In this document: positions 26,601 through 41,600 of the stretch, piece by piece
Layout of the letters: every line of letters begins with the position of its first letter
Position numbering within the stretch: the stretch's first letter is position 1
NCBI GenBank assembly: GCA_038380795.1
Contig: CM076275.1
Span: forward strand, 7,721,001 to 7,785,000
Origin: Pyrocephalus nanus
Taxonomy: Eukaryota > Chordata > Aves > Passeriformes > Tyrannidae
Direction: 5' to 3'
DNA: 64,000 nucleotides
Notes under the pieces: generated by a model
Databases searched by the model: none
Seen by the model: the letters and a program-made list of their open reading frames with translations, nothing else
Told to the model about the DNA's origin: nothing
Made by a program: the position numbers and the translations under genes

Positions 26601-29600
26601 CATATATTTCTATATAAATCCTTTTTTTGTCTGTTTCTTTTTTTGACCCGAGGCACAATGAAGCACTTACCTGTTCATAGCAGGATCATTCATGAATGCT
26701 CGGTAACCCTGCAAGTAAAACTTGCAGAGAGTCAGAACTCCCAGAGCAACAAAAGAGACTGTGAAGACCAATCCCAGCAGTGAGTACGGAGTGCTACAGC
26801 ATTCGGCAATACTGGGAGGAGAGAGGGGAAAAGGAACAGGAAGGAAAGGTTGATCAATTAAAAGCAATGTGATGAGTTCTCCCCGTGTCCTGTTCACTGT
26901 GCAAAACTGGATTGGTTTAATGAAAATATTAAAAGCTCTACACCACCATTAAACCCTCCAACAGAAGAAAAAAAGATGAGATGTATTCTATTACTTCTTT
27001 CCAAGACGTAAGTTCATCCCAGCTCCCCAGTAGAGCCAGGGCTGTGCTGTGACATTCCTGCAGTCCCCTCAGCGCGGTGCCACGCGGTGGCACTGTCCTG
27101 CTGTCACTGGGCGTTCAGAACCACAGGCAATCCCACAGCCACAACCCCCCCAGCTGACTCGCTGGAATGTCAGACAGTGCCACAAACACACAGCGAGAGC
27201 ACATGGATTCTCTCAGGCACGTTCCCCTGCTACACACAGCAACACAAACAAACATCAAACTAATAAGTCCTCTTGGGAGACGGGGGGCTGTGTGGCAGTG
27301 TTCACACCAGGTTCAGGTAGGCAAGACCTGTCTGAATTTCTAATGGCTGAGCCAGAAGCAGCAGAATAAAGACAGTGGAGGACACTCCCCATCAGGAGGC
27401 TTCTTCCTCTCTGTTACTACAGCAGTGGAACCCCAAAGACTGACACCCCAGACGACGTCTGATGATACTGAGAACAGCTGCATCACTTCAGCTCCCTCAC
27501 CTTCGGGCTGCTCTTCTGCTGGTCCTGGCACTGCAATATTTGAATGGCTTCAGCTTCTGAAACACTGCAGTGCCAGTGCCAGGTAAAGACCCAGCTGTCA
27601 GCCAGGGGTTACACATCTGGAAATTCTCACATATATAACGCAAGGTAATACACTGACAACTCATTCATTAAAAGAAAAAAAAAAAGAAAAAAAAATCTTC
27701 ATTTGTTCCTCAGGACAGCAGTCTTGTGAGGAGAGAAAGTGCCGTGGCGAAAAAACATGTCCTGCTAATTAACCAACTGATGAGTGAAGCAGTCCAGTGC
27801 TCTGACAAAAGGGTTTGAGGAAGCCTATGCTTCAAAAATAAACAAAGCTCATCCAAGAGGCATTTACTTTGTCTCTTTTAGTGACTTCTTAAACCGGAAA
27901 CCTCCTTTGAAAGCAATTCACAGCAGAAAATGTTGATGTGTTTACGTATGCAATGCACAGTGCTTCTGGTAAGCCTCCAAATTCTGCCTGTTCACCAAGC
28001 CAAGGGAGGCTGAAAAAGTTTTTAAATGTTCCTGCAGGTCAAGGTAGTGAGAAACACAGTACTTAAAGCAGTTCTTTCTGTAAAATATTTGAGGGACTCC
28101 AAGTTTTGCTTCAAAATAAATTATCAGAAATCAAGAATCCTGGATTTTCTGCCTGATGTCCAATGTTTTTTTGTTAGAGTAATTTTAGGACTCTTCTTAA
28201 ACTTGATCTACTATGTAAGGGTCCCAGAGGAGCTTAAGAGCTCAAAGAGAAGCCTGAGGAGCTTTATTATGTTTATGTGTCAAGCACAAGTTTATAAATT
28301 GTCCCAAAGAGCTGAACTTTTCATGGCTTCCCAAAAATCACAGCAGTTACAAACCCATGGAAAAGATTTTGAGATGAACAAGGAAAATTACAGACAAAGA
28401 ACAGTTTGAAACAGTAAACCCTGTTTGTTTTAACTTTGAGAGTTGGGTGTTTTGGCTGCTTAGCTCAAGAATGTGTCCCACACCAAAATGATAAAACAAG
28501 ACATACAAGGCTCAGAAAGCAACATGAGCATGAATAACATATCACTTGGACTGAACTTCAGCTGAAACATCTCAGACTTAAAACCAATTTATATACTCAA
28601 AACAACTTCTGGGCCAACACTCTAATTACAGCTATTCCCTTCTCAAAGGAATATTTTGCTTTCTTTGGGAACTATTTTCCAGTTCTGCTAATGCTGTCTG
28701 TTCTGCATGGGATCCATGCCTTTGTAGGACAAGCTTAACAGGTTTTGTATACATGGTCACTGCAGTAAGGACAAGTGTTTGATGAGCATACAAGTGCAAT
28801 AAAGCCTATACACATATCTCATCTTTCAAAGAGCACCAACATTCATTTCAGAAGACAGTCAAAACAGAAAACTAACTATTTGCAGATGAATCAATTACCT
28901 GGTCAAGAAGAGGAAGAGGAGCCTCTCTCTCGAGGCAGGCTGGTCCCGTGTACTGAAATAGGAATAGATCTGAAGAGCAAATAAAACAAGCCAAAACACC
29001 ATGAAGAGCACTGGGACGACCAGCTGGTTCCACAGAGACATTCCCAACGCCAGGAGCCCGTACACTTCCACCACCTGGGCAAGACACAAAAAAAGCAATT
29101 TGTTATTGGGTCACAGCACCTGGGATTTGATAACAAAAGGACAGCCAACAATACAGTCACAATAGCAAAGTAAATCTACTTTGCTGACTTGTTTTTCACA
29201 AAAAACTTAATACCTCAGACATTTTATGTTTAAGTATCACAAAAAGGAACATGTACCTAAATCCATCAAGTGTTTAGAAATTCATGCTTAAGACTTACTT
29301 CAGAAGACTGTGAAGCTCAAATTACTTCTTTTGTATTGCAAAGACTGAGTTACAACGCAGTCATTTCCAAGAAGCTGGAACTTCATATAGCTGGACTAAT
29401 CACAAAAGGTCAAAAGGAAAGCACTCATAACTACTGATTCCTCATCACCTGCTTCCCACAGTGACACAAGCCATAATGGCAAGGAAATTCTAGCAAATGC
29501 TAAAAAAGCTGCCTACTTAGTCCTCCACAACAAGCATGAGGGATATGACATTAATGGGACGTGCTGTAGTACGTACAGGGGCTGATGGACAAGCAATTGC

Positions 29601-32600
29601 TGCTGGCAGTGGTGCAGCGCCAAGCTCCCGTGCTCAGCTTTGCCCACAGACTTGTGAAGGAAGTGCACCTGCCCGGGGGAGACTCCCCTGGCTCGGGGCC
29701 AATGCAAGCAATCCTGTGCAGCTCCTGGCAGAGGGCTCCACCACACCAGAAAAGGGTCATGCTATGCTTATAATGTAGATTCATAACCGTGAGGCATTTC
29801 TGGCATCTTCTGCTGCAAACAGCCAGCCAAGGGTCTGGGCCTGCTTTTAAATTATACCCTTAGGCACAGTCTAACACACACAAAAAGCTGCCTTGGTCCA
29901 CTTGTTCAGGCTGTCTCAGTGTTTAACAGCCCAATATTCACCAAGCTTTGACACTGACAACTGCAATCAAATCCAGCCTAAAATAGCAGCAAACCCACAA
30001 ACACCAGGGTGAAGGACCCACTGAAAATTAACAACTGCTCCAAGTTGTAGCAATGGAAATGCAACTAGGAAAATATTCCAGACGGAATGCCAATATCCTC
30101 CTCTGGAATATGCACACTAAGCTTGATTTGTAGTGGAGTTGCACCTAGTTACATGAACATAATATTAGCCAATGTATTTTCTGCTCTGTTTCAGGAACAC
30201 AGGCAAAGAGCAGCAAGCTCTTGAAAAACAAAAATCCCGCTTTCCCGTATTTTCAATACAAGTCAAAATCTACTCACACACAATTATTCATTCCAACTCT
30301 ACTCCATGCATTTAGAAAAGCAGCATCCAATACTCTTATAAACCCACTGACACGTTATAAAGTCATAATGTTTCTACCACTTTTTCTGTATTCCCAAGGA
30401 AAAAAATCTTCATGCCCTCTGCACAAAAAGTCATGAGAAAGAGTACGATCAGTGTCTAAAGGCCAAGCACAAGGAACACTTCTTCCTCATGATGACAACA
30501 CTGTAATACAGCCCAGCCTGGAAAGATATGAAACACTGTGATGGAGCAAGGGGGAGACAGGCAGTCTTAGAGCTGAGGAGGAGAGTTGGGTAACAGCAGT
30601 ATTTAGAATACAATTCTGACAGACCAACCAACTGAATCAGCAAGAAACAATTATTTCCCCCCTCAACCTGGAACGTATTTGTAATCAAAACAGTGGTAAG
30701 ATATTGAAGTGTTTTAAATGTGTCTAATAAAAATTGATGCAAGTCTCAGATCCACATCCAATCCGAATCTGACTTCAGAAACCTAAACTGTAAATCCATT
30801 CATGCACATGGAAAATGGAAGTGCTGGTTCCAATTTGTTGCAAGGCTCTGAACTGTACAAAGACATGCAACTATTACCCCAAAAGTTAACCCCCCTAAGT
30901 AAAGAGTAAGCAAGATTTTCCTATTCTCCCTGGAAAAAAGGATATTGAAGCTTTGCCAGTTAGGTCCTGAATTAGTTTTTATCATCAAGTCTACAAGCCA
31001 GGGAAGATTTTGATTGGATATTAGAAAAAATTTCTTCCCTGAAAGGGTGTTCAAGCACTGGAACGGGCTGCCTAGGGCAGTGGTGAATTCACCATCCCTG
31101 GAGGGATTTAAAAGATGTGTAGATGTGGCTCTTAGGAATATGTTTTAGTGGTGGCATTGGCAGTGCTGGGTTAGTGGTTGGACTTGATGATTTCAAAGTT
31201 CTTTTCCAACCTAAACAAGTCTATGATCCCATGGATGAGGTCAGACCATGCTAGGTGCTGTACAAACACAGAAGGATAATCCTGCTCTAAAGACCAACTA
31301 CATACAAAATAAATAACCAGACATCAATGATCAACATGACAGGCTGAGACCTTGGCACACCAGGCACCCATCGCTGCCAAGTTTTTGTTTGTGTATGACA
31401 GATATGACAGCAAACAAGAGCTTTAAAGAAGGCTTTGAAAGAGCTTAACAAGTTATTTTTCAGACTACTTCTGGACTGAAGAGCATAAGGAAAAAAAAAA
31501 AACAGTGTTTTGGTTTTAAAAAAATCCAGCCAGTGATGAGAGCTGAAACAGTGAGGCAGTCAAAAGTCAAGCAAGCATCAATCTTTTTATGTTTAAATAT
31601 ATAGATGGATGTATAAACATATATACTTTATATAAAAAAAACCATGATGTGTGATGTTTTTGTAGCACTGAGAAAGTAAATTTTCAACTGAGCATGTATC
31701 AGGTGTCAAAGCATTAACAAAATGGACACATATCAGATCAGTCTTCTCCGTTTCTGCCAATTTTAGCTCGAGGTCTCAGCGATGCTGCTGTTCTAAAGAA
31801 AATACCACAGACCTTTCAAATCACTGTGCAAGTTACAAATCACTAAGTCAGTGATTATTAAGAGTCAAAATTACCTTCAGTGTTACTCCCTATTTAACAC
31901 TTCTGTAATTACAAACACTTTTCATACAGAAGGCATTTCTTGAAATGAACAGCTACTACAGTGAATGCACAGGGACTTCCTTGCTCATTTAATGAGGCTG
32001 TAAATGTATTCCCTTCTGGCACAGTCTTATCTTTTAGGCTGGATTTGGGAAGGAATAATCAATGTCCAAGCAAAGTGGACACGCTCAGCTGGCCAGCAGC
32101 ATAAATCAGGCTAATACAAAGCTATCATAAAACTAAAGGAAGAAGATGCCATGGATAGGAGCACATTTGGATTGCTGAGAAAGTGTGAGTTAGCACAGAC
32201 ACACACACACAGAGGTGCACAGAAGACAGCCAAAGTACTTTTTTACTTCTTCCTGCAAAAAAGGCTCAGGAAAAGGAAAATAGAAGTGTTACATTCACCA
32301 CCTTACCTGGACAAGCTCTCTGTACGCAGATTTCGCCAGGTTATAGGGCACCAGAAGATTTGATGCCAGAAAGTAGAGAACTTCCAAACCAGTGAAAATC
32401 ATGGCGAATTTGTTGATGATGACGATGGTTTCCAGCGGGACGAGGCAGAGCCGTGCCAGGAGAGGGAGCATGTGGGCAGAGAACAGCCAGATCTGCTTGG
32501 TTTTCATGACGCAGGAGCAGAGCGTACACACCACCAGCTGCCCTGGAAACGCGACACAGCATTTCAGAATCAAGCTGATTATCCCCTTCAGGAAAAAGGG

Positions 32601-35600
32601 TATTTTAATACGTTATCTTTCCAGAACACAGTTATCAACATCCAGCACATTATGACGGTTGTAACTAGGACATCTCTGTTATGAAACCAGGCTCTTCCGT
32701 GACTTTTGCTGGGTCACTAAAGTTACCCTTTTCAAACTGTGCACAGGGCATGCTTTCACTTCACAGATTAGCAAGCTGTAAACCCTAAACACATGCAGAA
32801 TCAGATTAATATGAAGTCCCAGGAATAAGTCATATAGAGGACAACCCAAAAGTCATCTCTCCTTTTCTTTCCCATCCACACCTCAGCTGAAATCGCACTG
32901 GTATCTGTATATACAGCAGCTTTCTTGAAGCCCAGCTACACTATTTCATCCCCATCCACACAAAAAAAAGGCAATCAAAGGTCCCCAATGGCTTTTGGAA
33001 CAATATTTATACTGTCAAGAGGAATTATTGGCCAAGAACAGCAACAGGAGAACAGCCAGGTCAGCAGCTGAGACTTCAATAACTTCATAACGCCCCGAGG
33101 CAGTTGCTCAAAATTATCACTGAAGCTTGCAAGTGACAGATAATTAACAATTAAATTCTCTTTAATAATTGGTGGGGACACACGCAAATCTACCCCCTAC
33201 ACCCAAAGATGTGGAGGGTGATATTTCTATTTCTATTATAGCAGCTCCTATTAGAGTCACTGGAAGTTGTATCCTTGATCCCAGAGGAAATGGCATGGGG
33301 CAAAATGCACATTGCCTGGATAAGAACAATTCGCACTCATCGTTTCGCAGTAAGGAAAAAAGATCACTGCGTATTCTTTGAAAACAGACCCTTGTTCAAC
33401 ATCTATGTCAGCTTATATCCAAAAGCCACAATATGTGGTACTAAATCTAAGTGCTTATGCCCTATTTTGGAACAACCTCCACTAATGTTTGCATTTCACA
33501 ACTCTTCCTGAAACCAGGAGCTAGGCTTAGAAAAACAGAGGAACCAAATCAAGGCGAGTAACATCTCTAGGTCAGTGTGAACTCCATGTGCTCACATAAG
33601 CTCACTGACCTTGTAAGCCCTTCTGGAGGGGCAGGGGAGGGAAGCTGCAAGAGGAGAAACAGCAGTACCAGGGTTTTGCTTTCATTCTGCCAAGCTTCCC
33701 TACCTGGGGAAGGACTTCTGCTTTCAAAATAACTGCAGCTGAGCTGAAAGGCATCTCTAATCTCTACTGCTTAAGCATACAAAGTTCTCCCTCCTTCACA
33801 CTGCCCTCTTTCAAGTCTAATTCCTACTGTCAATTTGCTAGATGTATTTTTGAATTAGCAGATGTCTTTTCAGAACAAGCACCGTTGCTCTCAGCAAGAC
33901 TCTATCAGCATACTGGGTCTTATAAGCCTCAGAGAAAGTTACTCTACTCATCTTTTTCAACATTCAGCAGACTCCAGCTCTGAAGCATTCTCCCTCTGCT
34001 TTGTTGTTCTCTGCCCACACACACGTTGCTACAACCCTATTTAAGACACCACCAGCGCACTGCTGTGCTGTAATATTCAGGAGCCTGGCAGGCAGCTTGT
34101 GAGGATTTCTGCGACTCGCGGTAACTAAGGCAACCCAGCTTCACACACAAAGGGACACAAACACCAGCATCCAACATGTTCTTCAGGATTTACTCAAGAG
34201 TGTCGTCATCTGAAATAAAATACTGCGACAGCATCACGTTAAACAATCCAGCGCTGTTTGGGATGACTCTGGAGCTCTCCAATCACAAATCAGAACCTCT
34301 GAGTCCAGTCTCGTCTCAGTAAACAGCTAAAGCTGCTTTCCTCCAGCAGCCACGTGCCAAGAATGCTGGTCATCCCTGCTCAACTCTGACCCTCCCATCT
34401 TTTTAATTTAAACACCAATCGAAAGTTGTTTGCCATGGGAAGAGAGCTACATCCACCAGCAAAGGAAGTACATGGAGCACTTTCTCTGGAGGTCCCAACC
34501 TCCTTCCTAAGGTGTGCACCAATTCTCAACCCCTTTAGGAAGGGAGTGAATGTCTCCAACAAAGCTTTGAGTGATGGAACTTCCCATTTTAAACTGGGGC
34601 AGCAGCACCTCCATTCAGGACAGCCAATCTCTATCTGCAGTAAATCACACTTTATCTCCAGATGGGGCTGCAGAGCACCAGTCACTAACATCACACAGCA
34701 GGATCAGCCAGAGAAATTAGTTTGTACCTCATATCAAATCATAGATTTTAACACTCTAGCTATCTGCTAAGACTGTTAAATCCAGGTGACTTGAAATGCT
34801 GTGGACTGAAAACTGCCAGACACAGTTAAAGAACCCAACAACTGGAATCCCCCTGCAGGACATCAACCACGTTCTTCTGCTAGGGAACGAGGCAATAAGG
34901 AAGAAATCCATTGTGAGAACTTCCTGTCCACTCTCTTCCCTTCCCAAAACCTCCACAAATATATCAAACATTGCTGACACGCAGCCAGAGCTTTCCAGCT
35001 CATAAGCTAATGGAAAATGTACAACAAGAAAGCCGATGTGGCACAGCCACTGTACAAGTCACTTGGAGTAGAGAAATGTCTTTATTTCATTCACAATTTT
35101 CAAAAGCTGATGTTAAACTCCCTGGCTACATCACTGACTGTAACTCAAAAACAGGGCATCCTACAGTTAATATATAATCCCATTACTGTGCACTAAAAAA
35201 AGTAAGTCTTTATGGCAGCATCACTTCTAAAACCACACAGCAGCTTTGTAAGATTCACAGCTGAAGTGCTTCCAAAGTGGTACACACATACAAGGGGCCA
35301 TCTCCAAAGGCATTTATTTCTTCCATTCAGCACTTAGGAATGCATTATTATCCCTTCTCAGCAGTCATCAGGCTGAGTAAGATGCAGGGGGAAGAAATTA
35401 CTATGAGAGCCCCTTCAAAAAGTACTAATGAATTGAAGCATTAATAAAGAATAAATTTGTGAACCAAGTGGCACACTGCACATCACCCCCTCAATTCTGA
35501 CCAGAACTTTCAGGAACCAGAGCTGTACCAGTAGCACCATTATTCCATCTAACTTCAGTGCCCTTGTCACCAGTGCTGCAGCACAACACTCCAGCAGAAC

Positions 35601-38600
35601 ACGTGAGGAAAAGATGGAGCAAAGCACCTGTATATTCCTTTTGGTGTGAAGGCGACACCACTCAGTGCCATGTATTCCTGAGACTCCACTGAATACACAC
35701 CTTGTAGAGAACTGATTTGAAAAAATATTTCATATTTAAACAAAACACTGCCAAGCCTCATAGCCCACTTGCACAGGTCGTCCCCAAAGATGATCTCTTG
35801 CCATCAAGACCAAAACTGCACTTTCAAGTTGGCTTTGAAAGAAATGGGGAAATTAAATATGTTAACATACACACACGTGGTAGGACAGTCAAGCACCTAC
35901 TTCAGAAACACAGTTACAATAAGGGGACACTTCAGTCTGACATCCACTACAACCCAAAACTATACTGGATAAAACCAGTATTATCTTCTTCTCCCTTATT
36001 TTGACTCCTGGTTTAGTTTCTGTCTAAGTGTTACCGATGACACAACACCTCCTGAATCTCCTCCTGCCCAGGCCTGCCTGCAGCTTTGTGAAGCTCTCTG
36101 AGGGATTCTGCTTTATCATGGGACCCTGCATTGCACCTGAGAGAGATTCAAAGGACTAATTACAAACATTTTCTCATAAAAACATGCTAAAAGCTTTAGT
36201 TGTACTTTGGTGTCATTTGAGGAGGCAGTAAAATATATCTAGAAATTCACAAGAGAGAAGAAACTGTATCTAAATAACATTTCCTTGAAAATTACCAATG
36301 TTATTTCTATTAAAAATATTAAAAGCAAAGACAAATGCCACATTTGGAAGTAAAGATGCAGGCAAACAGGAGATGTGTATATTCTGGCAGACCTAACATA
36401 CGGTTGAGTAGTAAACCCATTTCTAGCTGCCAGTAGCAGCTGCAAGTAAACAGAAAGCAGCTGAGTTTTGCCAACAGTACATGGCTGACTAAATCTGTCA
36501 ATAATCTGATGAAAACCATAGATCTTACTGAAAGGAATTAAGGAAGATTTTTCTTCCAAGCTTGTCTCAGGCTTAATTTTAAAACACACACGGGGTGTGT
36601 GTATTCCAGTATCCTCTCAGGAGAACATATGGTTTGGTGTAACAACCCTAACGCTGAATTTATTCTCTTCCAGTCATAGTTCAAAGGCTAGGAAAACAGT
36701 CTAGGAAGTCCAATTCTTCAGGATTTGTTTGGGATTTTTAGGTGGAGAAGTCATCTCTGCCATTAATCAAACACAATTTAAATGTACTTTTGACTTGTTA
36801 TTCCTTAACTCTTTAATTAGAAATATCCTGGAGACCCTGTAAAAAAACCAGTAGCCTGTAGTCCCCTGCACACACCCACAAATATACTTCATCATGTTTT
36901 GTAAGAGAATAATGTTCATCTCTAAACCCAATAAAGAATTAATATGTGCAAAACACTTGAATTGACAAAATCACCACAAATGCATGTTACTGTTGAAATT
37001 TCTAACAGTACTTTTCATATAAATATTATTAGAGACAACCCAGTTGTCCTGCATCAAAACTTATCTGACAATAACGATCTCAAACTGACAATAACACAGC
37101 AGCAGAGCATGACGAACAGACCTGCAAAATATTTCAGAGCTGCACAGAAAAGGCCAGGCAGGATGCAGCTATCCTCCCATGCCTGCTGCATATTAATAAG
37201 AATCACAACTACTATAACTAATAAAAGAGAACTGAAACCAAGAGGTAAAACATACACAGGTTTCAGTGACAAGAATTAGGCAGAGCTCTCTCCTGCATCT
37301 CAAATATTTAAGGTACTTACCTACTAAAGCAGTCATGAAGCGGTTCATAGAGAGAGGCTCCAAGTACATTGGTCCCTCATATCCTGATTCCAATTCGCTT
37401 CTTACATAATCCCTAAAAACATAAACCCAAAAACTATTATGATCAAACTGATCAGACAAGAAGCAATTTATTCATTCCACACATATGTAACTTCAATGTA
37501 TGTCACAGCCAATTAACTAAATTACAAAAAGCAATATTAACATTACTGCTACAGCAGCCTCACTGATGGAAGGATCTAACTGAAGCATGACTTAAGCGAG
37601 AGCAGAATTATCTGTAATTAGACTCACTGGCAGAGCTGTAAAAATCCTTTGGGACATCCAAGCTGTTCTTCAGAGCGTGGCCTCAAACTGCTTATTGACA
37701 AAGCCTCTTAAGGACCATTCCATTTTTAAGTATCCTTATTAAGTGTTTTTCTTCCTAACCATAATTGCTTTTTCTACCAGCAACGTGTGGAAGAAAAAAT
37801 TTGAAGGCTTGACAGAGGGGTCTTCCAATCTAATGCTCATAATATTTTGGACCTAACAAGTTCTCTGCATTGAAGTAAAAAACAGGTATGAAGGAAAAGT
37901 GACGGTCATGGACTACAGTCAGGAACAGTTGCTACGTTATCCTTTTATCCAACGTGATTTAAAAGTGTAGTTCTAGCCTGGGAAACTTGGGGGACCTACT
38001 GGATACTCTCAAACTGACAGAATGCCCTTGATAGACCCAGTAAGAGTCTGAAAATCTGAAAGGGCATTTGTAATTTCCCCCAAAGAGGGTGGGCTGGGAG
38101 GGTGGGCTCTTGGCAATCAAAGTAAAAGGTAAGAACCTGAAGAGATTGGGCATTTTCTTGCTGGTGGTGATTATCCATTGGCTTTGTCTTCAAGGTTAAC
38201 ACATGTAACAGCAGCAGAACTCAGATATGAACCTCACACTAAGAACAAGCATTCTGCACTTTCAGATGATCCTGGAACAGCAAAGCAGGAATTCTCCAGT
38301 GGCTCCTTAATCCCCTGCCATGGGACAGCAGACAGTACTCCTGACCTTTCACATCCAGTTCTCCAGCCCATTTTATTTCCTTGTCCTGCAACCCTTCCTG
38401 CTCCACTCCAGGATGACTGCAATTCCACCCGTGTTAGGGCACCACCACCTCGGGCATCAGCAGCACAACTAAGCCTGTGCTCTTATCTGGCTCATCCTGT
38501 CCAGCCATTCATGTCTACCTGCATCACATCCCGGGAATGCCAGACAGACACACTTGATCTGACCCTGCATGGAGCTAAGGCAGTCTGTTCGCTCGAGGGG

Positions 38601-41600
38601 CAATTCTTTTCTTACATGTTTATTTATATCAGTAAAGCAAGCCACGCTTGCTGGGAACAGATACAGATAAAGCACAGCAAACAGGACCAGAAACCACAGC
38701 CAACACAAGCATTGCTCTTCTTATTTTAGTGCAGAAATAGATGCAACTCCGTGGTACTGAAAGCATTCACTTCTCCCCAGAAATGTGGAAATATACCCCT
38801 CTCCTAGTATTAGCTTGCTACCCCTCAAGCTAAGGTATTCGCACTTTCACTCGCAAAAAATCTCTGGAATTCAAGACATAAATCTCAAAGTACTAAAACA
38901 AACACTTCAAAGCCTGTTCTTCATAGCTGACAACGCTGCCTACTCACGGCAGCTTTTCAAGTGTCATAGTATATGTGAGGTATGTTGAAATGGGTTCTTC
39001 AGACTGCAACCTACAATTAAATACACATGAGGACTGAAAGGCACTTAAGACAACTATTCTAGACAGAAAACTCCCCCTTGTTATCAAGGTATAGCTGAAC
39101 ACAAATGCTTTTTTTTCCACCTTCCAAAAGGTGGATTGTATTCCAATAAGGATGTCATCACTAGGACAAAGATTTTTCTATTTCTTTACGTCAAATGAAC
39201 CAGCAGAAAGCACTTTTCTAAAAGCATCAGCAACACAAACGGGATAATCCATCAGAGTTACAAAGACAGAAAAAAGTAACAGCACTTGCAACATGCTGGA
39301 GATTGCTTTTTGTATTAGCAATATCATGCTCCATCCTCAAATTTAGGGTGAGACACTGGCTATTTCTAAGCTTCTAGAAGGAAAGCAGTGAAGACATCAA
39401 GTTTCTTCTATATCTGTTAGGAAGCAGGTCACAAAATCATCCAGGATACCAAGCGCAGCAAGATGACCTTACACAACTTGTCTTAGAAACACAAACAAAG
39501 CTACACTCACAGTCGCTTCTTCAACACCAGAACGTGCCTGGAGATGACCCAAATTTCTTCGAGCTACATTTCTTGCTGTTGTCTGGTTCAGTCATCTGCA
39601 CTGAGGTCTGCACTCGGATGAATTCTCTAAGTAACTCTCAATTATAACTGAGTTTTAGGCCCACCAGCTTGGAGAAGCAATGTTTTAAGATCTCCTAAAT
39701 TTTTTAAACAGTATTTGTAGATGATGTCTGAATGAGGAAAGTCAAAGCAATGATTCTCTTATTACCAGGACAAGCACAAGGATCTTTTGGCACAGATACC
39801 AATCAGAAGATGCCTCGAACAGCTGCAGTGCCATACAAGATGATGAAAAAAACAAGTGCCTGCACTCAATTTTGATCAATTAAAGCTGTATTAATCTGCA
39901 GCTTTTACATTTGAGGATTGTTCACTTTACTGCAGCAATGTAAGAAAACATAAATGCCAAAATCATTATTTACCAGTTAATGAAATGACTGAAACTACAT
40001 TATTACTTCAGAAAATTTGGATATAAGAATAAAGCTTCGATCAGACTGCCTGCTGTTCATTCTATAAATGCATTCCCAGCTTCTTCTAATCCAACTGCTG
40101 TCCTGGCAGCAGGTACTGACAGCCAGCCATGACTAACCTTCCTCTAAAAAGGTAAAGAGATACAGTGCTTCACACAGGATCATTTTTTGTTACTGAAAGT
40201 GCAGAAAGGTCTTCTGTTACTAAAAATATGCTTTGTAATTGAGTGACATAAGGCGCAGTGGTTATCTGACCTAATTGACTCATATCGCTGACATTTACTT
40301 CGGCTGATTAATCTCCACTGTCAACAAACACACTCTCATAGGTTTCTAATGTCTACAGACAACCTTAAAATTGTGTATTTTAAGTTTATCCATAAGAAGC
40401 AATTCAGTCTCTTGCTCCCAACCTTCTTCTCATTTTAAGTTCTCCAAGGTTCAACACTTGGAATACAATCATAACAAAACTATAAAACATGAAATAAGAC
40501 AATGAAGTGGACTCCATTTTCTAGCATTAACAGTGCGTTTAATCGCATCACCTCCAATCTACATAACTGCATAATTCATTTTCCCAAGATTTTTTGCTGG
40601 AAATGGGTAAAAGAAATGTGATTCTTTTAAGCAAGACATTTATGCAACTATATATAAAATAAAACCAGCATCTACCTTCCTTGTCAGGAGTGGCAGGACT
40701 GCTAAACTCATTTAGTTGGCTGAATTATTTTAACTGCTAATTCTTTTGGATGAGCAGTTTTGCTCAGCACGAGTTAGCTAAAGCTGCTGCAGTCTTAGGC
40801 CACAGCCTGCAAACTCACACCTACAACAGTCAAACTTATCTCGAATTTCTGCTCAGTTACACCAAGGGACACCCTGAGACCACTTTGAACTGGAAGATAA
40901 GGAAGCCACAACTGCCAGCAGAACATGCAACCCAGCCAGATAAAAGCAGCCAACACCCACCTGGAGACACAGTCCTACAGGGAACAAGATCCCAAAACAA
41001 AGCCCACCACTGGGCCAAGAGGTGTGTGCAATGCATGTGAAGAGTGTGTGAAGAATGGGTGCATAGATTGTAAGGGCACAAAGCCCAGGGATTTGTGTGT
41101 TCTGGGACCCTGGCTGGAGACACCCAGCTCAAGCTGTTCCTATTGCTGTGTCACTGAATTATTAATTTTTCCTGGAATTGGAGACTGCTGCGGGAAACCC
41201 AGGTCAAATAAATTTGGTGACCTAGATGGGACCTTAGACCACCACCTGCACATCATCTCATCTCCAAATATCCAACTGCTGGCACTGGATGAGTTCACCT
41301 GGTACCTCTGGAGCAGGAGGCATTGAAGAGTGTTAAAATTCCTTAAGCAGATTTGGAGAAAGTACTGCAGTGGGTTTGAGACCCCCACTGCTCAAGCTCA
41401 CTTATGCATGTGCTGCCTGATCTGCACATAGAAAGGGGGTTCAAGTTTCACGTTTAAAGGGGGCTCAAGTCCCTCTTAGCACTGGGAAAGATAATCCTTC
41501 AGATAAAAACTGTTGGCCAAGTCTGAGACTAAGACTGGATCCAGCTGTACCTACACTCCTCTCTGAGGAGTTCAGAAAGCAAGGAGGTTCTTTCTGAACC

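Noticed and set aside
29513..29784. Overlapping frames in the GC-rich intronic island
   Set aside because: Open in several frames on both strands; no recognisable protein.
38178..38729. 183-codon plus-strand open frame in RNF145 intron 2
   Set aside because: It begins with TTG, has no recognisable domain, no splice or promoter context, and is antisense inside an intron; length alone is weak evidence.
40857..41132. Paired 91/92-codon minus-strand frames at 40857-41132 and 43693-43971
   Set aside because: They are the same non-coding LTR sequence read on the opposite strand in both copies.
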